Part shown: one piece after another, positions 1 to 6,578 of the stretch
How the letters are laid out: each line of letters begins with the position of its first letter
Numbering within the stretch: position 1 is the stretch's first letter
NCBI GenBank assembly: GCA_040758525.1
Contig: JBFLVQ010000258.1
Location: 1 to 11,854, forward strand
Origin: JBFLVQ01 sp040758525
GTDB taxonomy: Bacteria; Acidobacteriota; Blastocatellia; Chloracidobacteriales; JADJPF01
DNA: 11,854 nucleotides
Reading direction: 5' to 3'
The notes under the pieces: generated by a model
What the model was told of the DNA's origin: nothing
Database searches by the model: none
The model's input: the letters and a program-made list of their open reading frames with translations, nothing else
Translations under genes and position numbers: made by a program

Positions 1-1
1 T

Positions 2-1624
2 TTTGACTGTTGCCATTCTGGCACGATAACTCGTGATATTTTTGGTATGCGACAGCGTTTGATAGAGCCTGATCTACGACCCATTAGTGAACTACCTCCA
101 TCACCAATTAATCCTATACTTATAAGCGAATTATCTAGAGAAGTGGGAAAAAGCGGCTGGCTACCACTGAGCGAAAAATATGTGTTGATCGCTGCTTGTC
201 GCGATAAAGAATGTGCATTTGAATATAATGACAATGGTAATATTTATGGAGCCTTAAGCTATTTTTTAAGTAAAGAACTTAATGGTAGCTGCGCTGGCAC
301 AACCTATCGTGATATCTTTGAACAAGTAAGCCTACAACTTAATAGAGAGTTTCATAGACAGCACCCACAAATGGAAGGACATTTGGATCGTGAATTATTA
401 GGGATAAACGATATTAATCCAATGAAATTTGTCTTGGTAAAACAGCGATATGGTAATGAAGTAGTACTAGCAGCAGGAGCTGCCCATGGCCTGACAATTA
501 ATTCACAGTGGGCAATCTATCCTTCACAGACCAAACAGATCAACGAAGTGACTAAATTAGGATTAATAAAGATCACCCAGGTCCAGCCAACTATCTCTAA
601 AGCTAGGATAATATCAGAAGTCCAGCCTAATTCAGTAGCTAAAAATAGTCGTGCAGTAGCAGAAATGCACGCTTATGGTGAGATGCATCTAAGTGTTGAT
701 ATAAATGTTCCCCAAAATTATCAAGAAAATAGTATAGAGCTGTTAAATATTATTGAGAAATCCCCGTCACTATCTGCTACTAAAGAAGCAGCCAAAGCAA
801 TAATCTATCTGCTTACTCCTCGTAAAGAGGTAAGTGCTCAAGATTATGTACCACAATTAAAAAAGATTACGGAACCGATTTGGGCCGTAGTTGGGCAAGA
901 TGGTCAATTGCTAATGCCTATCCAACCGATAGCTAAACATAATGCCATTGCTCAAATAAGAGATAACTTGGAAAAAATTGCTCGCTATCAATATACCCTC
1001 GCACTAAGAAATGAAAATAGTAAGTTAAAAAGCAGTATAGAGTTTGCTATTAAACGACAGACAAAGGATAAGCAATGGGTATTAGCAGCAGCCAACAACA
1101 ATGGAGGACAAATAGTTTTTCAAGATGGTGAATATATTGCGCTAAAACTTACTAATAATTATACAGACCCGGTCTATATTGCTATTCTTGATTTTGGTAT
1201 TACCGGCTCAGTAAATATACTTTATCCTCCACTAGGAGCAAATGAAGAGCTTAAACCAGGAATAAGTGTTGAAATAGGTGTGCGTGAAGATGAAAAGATA
1301 CTGTTATACATACCAGAGCATTTTTGGCAGCGCCTAGATAGTGATGAGAACTGTATAGGAGGAACAGAAACCTTTAAACTTATTGCTACTACACATCCAA
1401 CAGATTTTCGACTATTAATACAAGATAGTATCAGCGGCACACTAAGATCGATTGATGAATATACTTTTCCATTAGAGCAATTACTTAGTCTGGCATTAGG
1501 CGGTATCGGTACACGTGAGATACGCCCTGTTAATCTACCAACAAATGAGGAATGGATTACGATAGAACGCTCATTTTTCTTGCAATCTAACGCGAGATCT
1601 ATGGGCAGCTTTAATACCAAATAG
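2..1624 (+). CDS. Caspase-like (peptidase C14) protein with DUF4384 domain, 5' partial
   Basis: The frame is open to the left edge, so the gene starts outside the window; the ATG at 47 is internal. The first codons read FDCCHSGTITRDIFG. D-C-C-H-S-G matches the catalytic cysteine motif of caspase-fold peptidases (D-x-C-H-S-G), with the second Cys as nucleophile; the catalytic His would lie upstream. From the first codon, residues 60-75 (VLIAACRDKECAFEY) and 80-135 (YGALSYFL, then HPQMEGHLDRELLG) follow the rest of the C14 fold. Residues about 140-205 resemble a small beta domain. Residues about 360-470 (ALKLTNNYTDPVYIAI, then NILYPP and LKPG) resemble DUF4384, a domain often attached to bacterial caspase homologues. 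540 residues are visible. The family is linked to regulated proteolysis, signalling or defence; the substrate is unknown. A sampled line (721-780) is 33% GC, lower than the core genes. No signal peptide can be judged without the N-terminus. Confidence 0.85.
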   Translation, partial: FDCCHSGTITRDIFGMRQRLIEPDLRPISELPPSPINPILISELSREVGKSGWLPLSEKYVLIAACRDKECAFEYNDNGNIYGALSYFLSKELNGSCAGTTYRDIFEQVSLQLNREFHRQHPQMEGHLDRELLGINDINPMKFVLVKQRYGNEVVLAAGAAHGLTINSQWAIYPSQTKQINEVTKLGLIKITQVQPTISKARIISEVQPNSVAKNSRAVAEMHAYGEMHLSVDINVPQNYQENSIELLNIIEKSPSLSATKEAAKAIIYLLTPRKEVSAQDYVPQLKKITEPIWAVVGQDGQLLMPIQPIAKHNAIAQIRDNLEKIARYQYTLALRNENSKLKSSIEFAIKRQTKDKQWVLAAANNNGGQIVFQDGEYIALKLTNNYTDPVYIAILDFGITGSVNILYPPLGANEELKPGISVEIGVREDEKILLYIPEHFWQRLDSDENCIGGTETFKLIATTHPTDFRLLIQDSISGTLRSIDEYTFPLEQLLSLALGGIGTREIRPVNLPTNEEWITIERSFFLQSNARSMGSFNTK

Positions 1625-1673
1625 GACAAACCTACAAAGCCGACTGGGAATTGCTCTGTGTGGCGGCGCTTAC

Positions 1674-1702
1674 TTGACAGGTATTGGCTATAGGTATAGC
1701 AT
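1674..1702 (+). promoter_or_regulatory. Candidate sigma-70 type promoter for tadA
   Basis: A perfect TTGACA (1674-1679) is followed after 17 bases by TAGCAT (1697-1702, four of six matches to TATAAT). Transcription would begin near 1709. That would exclude the TTG at 1684 as the tadA start and favour TTG 1714 or ATG 1759. Seen by eye only. Confidence 0.4.
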
Positions 1703-2205
1703 CTCTATTTGCTTTGGCTGCTCCAATCAATAACTTATCGGAACACGATGTTCTTTTTATGCGCCTAGCACTAGAAATGGCGCAGACTGCTTACTTGCTT
1801 GATGAAGTACCTATTGGAGCAGTATTGGTTTTTGAACAACGCGTGATCGCTACCGGTTATAATCGTACCCGCTTAGATCTAGATCCTACCGCACATGCGG
1901 AGATTGTTGCTTTACGGGCAGGCGCGCAGGTGCGTAACAATTACCGGCTGCTTGGTAGCACACTCTACTCTACTATTGAACCCTGTGCAATGTGTGCAGG
2001 CGCGCTAGTATGGGCAAGAGTAGAGCGACTAGTCTACGGTGCTTCAGATCTACGTGCTGGCGCTGTCGATTCGGTCTTTCAGATCTGCACCAATACACAG
2101 CTCAATCACCGCTTGACGGTACAAGGTGGACTACTCGCCGATGAATGCCGAGCGCTCATGCAGGATTTTTTTCAGCGCAGGAGGACGCTTCCCACGGAGG
2201 GGTAG
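1684..2205 (+). CDS. tadA: tRNA-specific adenosine deaminase TadA
   Basis: Zinc deaminase that converts adenosine-34 to inosine in the anticodon of tRNA-Arg(ACG), allowing one tRNA to read CGU, CGC and CGA. Numbering from the TTG at 1684, His71-Ala-Glu73 is the zinc ligand and proton-shuttle motif, and Pro100-Cys101-Ala-Met-Cys104 supplies the other two zinc cysteines. EVPIGAVLV (41-49) and the C-terminal LADECRALMQDFFQRRR are also typical. The longest frame gives 173 residues, but family members usually begin only a few residues before MRLALEMAQ. The real start may therefore be TTG 1714 (163 residues) or ATG 1759 (148 residues), and the candidate promoter lies over the first codons. No clear Shine-Dalgarno sequence precedes any of the three. 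The last 10 bases, stop codon included, are shared with tRNA-Ser(CGA). Confidence 0.93.
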   Translation: MAIGIASLFALAAPINNLSEHDVLFMRLALEMAQTAYLLDEVPIGAVLVFEQRVIATGYNRTRLDLDPTAHAEIVALRAGAQVRNNYRLLGSTLYSTIEPCAMCAGALVWARVERLVYGASDLRAGAVDSVFQICTNTQLNHRLTVQGGLLADECRALMQDFFQRRRTLPTEG

Positions 2206-2279
2206 TCTAATGGTAAGGCACCGGTTTCGAAAACCGGCGCGCAGTAATGCGCTTGGGGGTTCGAGTCCCCCTCCCTCCG
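2196..2279 (+). tRNA. tRNA-Ser(CGA)
   Basis: Full class II cloverleaf of 84 nt. The acceptor strand GGAGGGG (2196-2202) pairs with TCCCTCC (2272-2278), with one G-T pair; the discriminator is G2279. The anticodon stem CCGGT/ACCGG encloses the loop TTCGAAA, giving anticodon CGA at 2228-2230, which reads UCG. A long variable arm (GCGC...GCGC, from 2238) is the serine hallmark. The T stem is GGGGG/CCCCC with loop TTCGAGT. CCA is not encoded. The 5' end overlaps the end of tadA, and a T-run follows at 2286-2291. Confidence 0.95.
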
Positions 2280-2317
2280 TCAAGTCTTTTTCTGGTCGCC
2301 TGCCCAATGTTAGAATC

Positions 2318-2404
2318 GGAGAGGTGGGTGAGTGGTTAAAACCACACGCTTGGAAGGCGTGCATACGGGAAACCGTATCGCGGGTTCGAATCCCGCCCTC
2401 TCCG
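2318..2404 (+). tRNA. tRNA-Ser(GGA)
   Basis: Class II cloverleaf of 87 nt. The acceptor stem is perfect: GGAGAGG (2318-2324) with CCTCTCC (2397-2403), then discriminator G2404. The anticodon stem CACGC/GCGTG holds the loop TTGGAAG, giving anticodon GGA at 2352-2354, which reads UCC and UCU. The long variable arm (ATACGGGAAACCGTAT) identifies serine. The T stem is GCGGG/CCCGC with loop TTCGAAT. CCA is not encoded. It lies 38 bases after tRNA-Ser(CGA) and is probably cotranscribed with it. Confidence 0.95.
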
Positions 2405-2434
2405 TTACAATCGATATTTGATTACTCAGGTTAG

Positions 2435-2555
2435 AGCTGCTTGATCAGGTCCCGGCGCGGTACAACCGTGAAACATGAACCCGCCAGGGGGGGAACCCAG
2501 CAACGGTAGTGCGTAGCGGTGTGTTGCCGCATCCCCGGGGCCTGATCAAGCAGCT
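2435..2555 (+). ncRNA. ffs: Signal recognition particle RNA (small bacterial type)
   Basis: The RNA partner of Ffh that targets nascent membrane and secreted proteins to FtsY and the translocon. The ends form a perfect 15-bp stem (2435-2449 with 2541-2555), extended by about five more pairs after a T-G wobble. The tip carries the SRP signature: GGG-GGAA-CCC, with the GGAA tetraloop at 2492-2495, followed by AGCAACGGTAG, the asymmetric loop side that binds the Ffh M domain. The size (about 121 nt) suits a small SRP RNA without an Alu domain. The position directly before dnaX is a conserved bacterial arrangement. The true 5' and 3' ends may differ by a few bases. Confidence 0.9.
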
Positions 2556-2579
2556 TTCTACATTGAGCGCCCAATTGGG

Positions 2580-2607
2580 TTGTGTAAATTACCCTCTGGC
2601 TTATTAT
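2580..2607 (+). promoter_or_regulatory. Weak candidate promoter for dnaX
   Basis: TTGTGT (2580-2585) and TATTAT (2602-2607, five of six matches) are 16 bases apart. Transcription would start near 2614, only about 8 bases before the dnaX ATG. This fits the absence of a Shine-Dalgarno sequence there and suggests a near-leaderless message. The -35 element is poor, and dnaX could equally be read from an upstream promoter. Confidence 0.25.
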
Positions 2608-2621
2608 TCATCACTTTCCTT

Positions 2622-4388
2622 ATGTCCTACCAGGTTATCGCACGTAAATGGCGGCCACAGCGTTTTGAAGATGTCACTGGTCAGCAATCGATCACACGTA
2701 CTTTACAGAACGCTATTAAATCAGGCCGGCTACATCATGCTTATCTCTTTTCTGGCCCACGTGGTTGTGGCAAGACTACCACTGCGCGTATCCTTGCTAA
2801 AGCTCTCAACTGTCTACAAGGTACAACTGCCGAACCTTGTGGAGAATGCCCTTCCTGTCAGGAGATTGCTCAAGGTGGCTCACTTGATGTCCTAGAACTT
2901 GATGCTGCCTCTAACACCGGTGTTGATAACATACGTGATGCAATCATCAATACGATTGCCATCAATCCGGCTCGTGACCGTTATAAGATCTTCATTATAG
3001 ATGAAGTTCATATGCTCTCAATGAGCGCATTTAATGCCCTGCTCAAGACATTAGAAGAGCCGCCTCCACATGCTGTCTTTATCCTTGCAACAACAGAGCT
3101 ACACAAAGTCCCACAGACGATCCTATCGCGTTGTCAACAGTTTGAATTTCGTACCATTGTGGCAGAAGAGATTGCCAAGCGACTACGTTTAATTGCAAAT
3201 GCAGAAAATATTACTGTGAGCGACAGCGCATTGTTAGAAGTAGCACTAGCTGGCCAAGGGAGTATGCGTGATGCACAATCTGCCTTTGATCAGGTGATCA
3301 GTTTCGCTGGCGCAACAATCGAGGATGATCAAGTACGTGAGGCACTAGGTATTATCAATCAACAGACCCTAGTCGATTTCACAACTGCAATCGCAGAGCG
3401 TAATGAACGCCGCCTTATCGAATTGGTAGCAGCACTAGCTGCTACCGGTTATGATTTACGTCAATTCTGCCGCGATCTAATGGTGCATTTTCGTAACCTG
3501 CTGGTATTAAAGACGGCTGGTTATGAACGCGAACTATTACCAATTGTTGAGAGTGAACTACCAAGATATCGTGCCCAGGCAGAGAAGTTCTCAAGCGAAG
3601 ACCTGGTACGTTTCTTCCAGCTATTGACAACGCTAGAGCAGGAACTAAAACAGACCACACAGCCACGTTTCCAGCTTGAAATAGGAGTTATCAAACTGGC
3701 ACAGATGAGCCGCCTGCAGAGTCTTGACGAGATTTTGCAACGCCTACAGGCACTTGAAGCACGCTTCTCTTCCCCATTGCCTTCTCTTCCACCACCACAC
3801 ACCCCTTCAGCGATATTGCCTAGCAGTTCATCGCCTACCTCTAAACGTGAACTGGTAGCTGAGATTCGTGAGGAACGTGAAGAGAAACTTATTCCCAAGA
3901 TAGTAACACCAGCAAAGTTGGCTAACTCTCCCCCACCAGAACCACCTCGAGAAGATGTTGAACCAGAGATTGAAATTGCTACTCCTCCTGCTGCCTCTGT
4001 AGCCGCCAGCGGTAATCCGATTGAGCGCTTAAAGACTGAATTGGAGAACCGCCGTCGTATGATGCTATTAACTGCGCTTGATCAAGCCACACGTATGGAA
4101 TTACAGGGTGATCGTCTAATAGTCCAGTTCGGCAATAAGGCAACCGAGTTCTATAAAAAGGCTGCCTCTAAGGAGAGCCGACAGTTTATTGTAGAAGCAG
4201 CGCAGAGTGTCTTTGGCAAAGAGATCAAAGTAGAAGTAAGTTTAGCTGGTGCTGATACAACGATAGAAGAAGATAAAGAGACGCTTTTACAGGATCAAAT
4301 GCTTAAGAAGGCAGAGAACGATCCGATTGTGCAGTCATTTGTCAAAAAATTCAAAGGAGAGCTATCGGTTCGACGGCGGGAGGACTAA
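2622..4388 (+). CDS. dnaX: DNA polymerase III subunit gamma/tau (clamp loader ATPase)
   Basis: AAA+ motor subunit of the clamp loader, which opens the beta sliding clamp and places it on primed DNA. The ATG at 2622 gives the standard MSYQVIARKWRPQRF start and 588 residues; a TTG at 2580 would only add 14 non-conserved residues. Walker A is GPRGCGKT (45-52). The zinc module uses Cys64, 73, 76 and 79. Walker B is IIDEVH (125-130), sensor 1 lies around ATTELHKVPQ, and the SRC motif with the arginine finger is at 169-171. Domain III follows to about residue 360, then a Pro/Ser/Glu-rich linker (about 375-470) and a tau-like C-terminal domain of about 120 residues ending in VRRRED. No convincing frameshift signal for a separate gamma form was seen. 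It sits 66 bases after the SRP RNA and about 100 bases before ybaB. Confidence 0.97.
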   Translation: MSYQVIARKWRPQRFEDVTGQQSITRTLQNAIKSGRLHHAYLFSGPRGCGKTTTARILAKALNCLQGTTAEPCGECPSCQEIAQGGSLDVLELDAASNTGVDNIRDAIINTIAINPARDRYKIFIIDEVHMLSMSAFNALLKTLEEPPPHAVFILATTELHKVPQTILSRCQQFEFRTIVAEEIAKRLRLIANAENITVSDSALLEVALAGQGSMRDAQSAFDQVISFAGATIEDDQVREALGIINQQTLVDFTTAIAERNERRLIELVAALAATGYDLRQFCRDLMVHFRNLLVLKTAGYERELLPIVESELPRYRAQAEKFSSEDLVRFFQLLTTLEQELKQTTQPRFQLEIGVIKLAQMSRLQSLDEILQRLQALEARFSSPLPSLPPPHTPSAILPSSSSPTSKRELVAEIREEREEKLIPKIVTPAKLANSPPPEPPREDVEPEIEIATPPAASVAASGNPIERLKTELENRRRMMLLTALDQATRMELQGDRLIVQFGNKATEFYKKAASKESRQFIVEAAQSVFGKEIKVEVSLAGADTTIEEDKETLLQDQMLKKAENDPIVQSFVKKFKGELSVRRRED

Positions 4389-4478
4389 TTTTTCCAAAAC
4401 TGTTATGTTAATTGTCCAGCCGCTACCACGCGACGTTGCTGCGGCCGGCGTGTTATGATCAAATAAAGTTTTCACTTT

Positions 4479-4485
4479 AAGGAGA
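4479..4485 (+). promoter_or_regulatory. Strong Shine-Dalgarno sequence of ybaB
   Basis: AAGGAGA ends 6 bases before the ATG at 4492. It is the clearest ribosome binding site in the core block and fixes the start. In the 103-base gap after dnaX a TATGAT (4454-4459) could be a -10 box, but no good -35 partner is visible. Confidence 0.7.
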
Positions 4486-4491
4486 AAAACC

Positions 4492-4860
4492 ATGAAATTA
4501 CCAGGCGGGTTTGATCCGAAGCAGCTAAAGCAGATGTTGGGCGGATTTGATCCCAGACAGATGCAACAGATGATGAAAGACATGCAGAGCCAGCAAGAGG
4601 AGATGCAGCGCAAACTAGGCGAGATTCGTGTAGATGCAGCAGCAGGCGGTGGCATGGTGAGTGTAGTGATGTCTGGCACAAAAGAGATGATCTCTATCAA
4701 GATTGAGCCAGATGCAGTAAAAGAGGGTGATATAGATATGCTACAGGATCTGATTGTAGCTGCCGTCAATGAAGCAACCCGTAAAGCTGATGAGAAGGCA
4801 CAAGAAGCAATGCGCTCTCAATTTGGCGGTCTGCTAGGTGGCCTTGGGCTGGGATTTTAA
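4492..4860 (+). CDS. ybaB: YbaB/EbfC family nucleoid-associated protein
   Basis: Small DNA-binding protein of the YbaB/EbfC family: a homodimer with a tweezers-like fold that coats the nucleoid and is nearly always encoded between dnaX and recR, as here. 122 residues. The family core is clear: a long helix of Met and Gln (about 18-42), a central beta sheet (GGGMVSVVMSGTKEMISIKI, about 53-72), then DMLQDLIVAAVNEATRKADEKAQEAM, and a Gly-rich tail GGLLGGLGLGF. The N-terminal extension is unusual: residues 5-16 and 17-28 are tandem near-copies (GGFDPKQLKQML and GGFDPRQMQQMM). recR follows after 58 bases in the same direction and is probably in the same transcript. Confidence 0.93.
   Translation: MKLPGGFDPKQLKQMLGGFDPRQMQQMMKDMQSQQEEMQRKLGEIRVDAAAGGGMVSVVMSGTKEMISIKIEPDAVKEGDIDMLQDLIVAAVNEATRKADEKAQEAMRSQFGGLLGGLGLGF
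4504..4575 (+). repeat. Tandem 36-bp duplication within ybaB
   Basis: Two adjacent 36-base units (4504-4539 and 4540-4575) encode GGFDPKQLKQML and GGFDPRQMQQMM. Seven of twelve residues are identical and the rest are mostly conservative (K/R, L/M, K/Q). The DNA copies have diverged, so the duplication is not recent. Confidence 0.6.
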
Positions 4861-4918
4861 GCAACTTCTTGCAGCCGTAGACAAGAACGATTAACTATTT
4901 TCGAAACGAGAGATAACG

Positions 4919-5518
4919 ATGCTGGACTACGCGGAACCGGTCGCGCGACTGATCGATGAATTGAAGCGGTTGCCGGGCATAGGTCATAAATCGGCGCAAC
5001 GTATCGCCTTCTACCTACTGCATATGGATAACGAAGGCGTGGATCGATTGGTTAATGCGATTAAAGAGGTGAAAGAGAAGATTATCTTCTGCTCGACCTG
5101 TAATAACACTACTGATATCGATCCTTGCCGCTACTGTACTAGTCCGACACGAGACCGACGTGTAGTCTGTGTAGTGGAAGAGCCACATAATCTTGTTACG
5201 GTAGAGAAGACACGTGAGTACCACGGCCTTTATCACGTATTGCATGGCGCACTTTCACCAATACGTGGTATTGGACCAGAAGAACTCAAGATCAAGAACC
5301 TCTTAGAGCGTATGCGCACAAGCGAGATCGAAGAGATTATTCTTGCTACCAATCCCACTACTGAAGGAGAGGCGACCGCCAACTATTTGGGTCGCCTGCT
5401 TAAGCCATTAGGAGTCAAGGTCACTCGTATTGCTATGGGGTTACCAGTAGGCAGTGATCTTGAATATGCTGATGAAGTGACAATGCATAAGGCGATGACC
5501 AATCGTCATGAAATCTGA
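4919..5518 (+). CDS. recR: Recombination mediator protein RecR
   Basis: RecR works with RecO (and RecF) to load RecA onto SSB-coated single-stranded DNA during gap repair. 199 residues, the normal length. The helix-hairpin-helix is at 11-33 (LIDELKRLPGIGHKSAQRIA). A four-cysteine zinc finger uses Cys58, 61, 70 and 73. The TOPRIM domain starts at about 81 (VVCVVEEPHNLVTVE) and includes HGLYHVLHGALSPIRGIGP; the C-terminal GLPVGSDLEYADEVTM is also typical. The ATG at 4919 follows a modest purine stretch (ACGAGAGATAA). ruvB starts 16 bases downstream, so the pair is probably translated from one message. Confidence 0.97.
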   Translation: MLDYAEPVARLIDELKRLPGIGHKSAQRIAFYLLHMDNEGVDRLVNAIKEVKEKIIFCSTCNNTTDIDPCRYCTSPTRDRRVVCVVEEPHNLVTVEKTREYHGLYHVLHGALSPIRGIGPEELKIKNLLERMRTSEIEEIILATNPTTEGEATANYLGRLLKPLGVKVTRIAMGLPVGSDLEYADEVTMHKAMTNRHEI

Positions 5519-5534
5519 GTTTTGACTAACGCTT

Positions 5535-6578
5535 ATGAAAAAGAGTAGTGATGAAGATCGGCTTACCTCACAAGGTGCTATTGCCGAAGATCAACAGTTT
5601 GAACAGTCACTGCGTCCGCAACGCTTGGGCGAATATATCGGCCAGCAGCGTGTCACAGAGAATCTTGGTATCTTTATTAAAGCTGCGCGCCAGCGTAGTG
5701 AATCGCTGGATCATGTACTGCTACACGGTCCGCCAGGACTAGGAAAGACTACTCTAGCAACCATTATCGCCAATGAGATGGGAGCACAGATTAAATCTAC
5801 GGCTGGCCCCGTGATCGAAAAATCTGGTGATCTTGCCGCCCTGCTGACCAATTTACAAGAAGGCGATGTGCTCTTTATTGATGAGATTCACCGTCTTAAT
5901 CCTGCGATTGAAGAGATTCTCTATCCTGCTATGGAGGATTTCCAACTTGATATCATTATTGGACAGGGCACCTCTGCACGCTCGATCAAGATCGATCTAC
6001 CAAAATTTACTCTGATCGGCGCCACCACTCGTGCTGGATTGGTAACCGCGCCACTACGTGGCCGTTTTGGCATCAATTTCCATTTGGATTTCTATGGCGA
6101 AGAGGATCTATGTACCATTGTCAAACGCTCTGCCACAATCATTAATGCACGTATTGACGATGCTGGGGCAAGAGAGATTGCACGACGTGCACGTGGTACA
6201 CCCCGTATTGCCAATCGTTTGCTACGTCGTGTACGCGATATTGCCGAAGTGCTCTACGATGGAGTAATCACACTAGAAGTATCTAAAGATGCTCTTAATC
6301 GTATGGATGTAGATCGTTTCGGACTAGATGAAGTAGATCGCAAATATCTCTCTGTGATTATAGAGAAGTTTGGTGGTGGTCCTGTCGGTATCAGCACATT
6401 GGCAGCAGCAATTAATGAAGAGAAGGACGCCATTGAGGAGATCATTGAACCTTACTTAATGCAGATCGGCTTTATCAATCGCACCCTACGTGGCCGCACC
6501 GCAACCCGCGCTGCTTATAGCCATTTGGGTGTAGATATCTTTAAACCACAATCTCAGGGGGCGCTCTTTGACGAATGA
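5535..6578 (+). CDS. ruvB: Holliday junction branch migration helicase RuvB
   Basis: AAA+ hexameric motor that, with RuvA, drives branch migration of Holliday junctions before RuvC cleavage. 347 residues, the usual size. Residues 26-43 (SLRPQRLGEYIGQQRV) form the N-terminal signature. Walker A is GPPGLGKT (65-72), Walker B FIDEIHR (114-120), sensor 1 IGATTRAG (161-168), the arginine-finger region PLRGRFG (173-179), and sensor 2 RGTPRIANRLLRRVRD. The C-terminal winged helix holds GPVGISTLAAAINEEKDAIE and GFINRTLRGRTAT. No ruvA or ruvC is in the window. It follows recR by 16 bases and its TGA overlaps the ATG of the transporter. Confidence 0.97.
   Translation: MKKSSDEDRLTSQGAIAEDQQFEQSLRPQRLGEYIGQQRVTENLGIFIKAARQRSESLDHVLLHGPPGLGKTTLATIIANEMGAQIKSTAGPVIEKSGDLAALLTNLQEGDVLFIDEIHRLNPAIEEILYPAMEDFQLDIIIGQGTSARSIKIDLPKFTLIGATTRAGLVTAPLRGRFGINFHLDFYGEEDLCTIVKRSATIINARIDDAGAREIARRARGTPRIANRLLRRVRDIAEVLYDGVITLEVSKDALNRMDVDRFGLDEVDRKYLSVIIEKFGGGPVGISTLAAAINEEKDAIEEIIEPYLMQIGFINRTLRGRTATRAAYSHLGVDIFKPQSQGALFDE

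Noticed and set aside
1222..1629. 135-codon minus-strand open frame
   Set aside because: Antisense of the DUF4384 region of the caspase-like gene; no domain seen.
2288..2316. TAGAAT at 2311-2316 as a promoter for tRNA-Ser(GGA)
   Set aside because: Transcription would start inside the mature tRNA (near 2323) and no good -35 box is present.
4150..4165. A-rich run in dnaX as a programmed frameshift site for a short gamma form
   Set aside because: The run reads T-AAA-AAG in frame rather than A-AAA-AAG, and I see no supporting hairpin or upstream Shine-Dalgarno stimulator. A second A-run near 4344 is too close to the end to matter.
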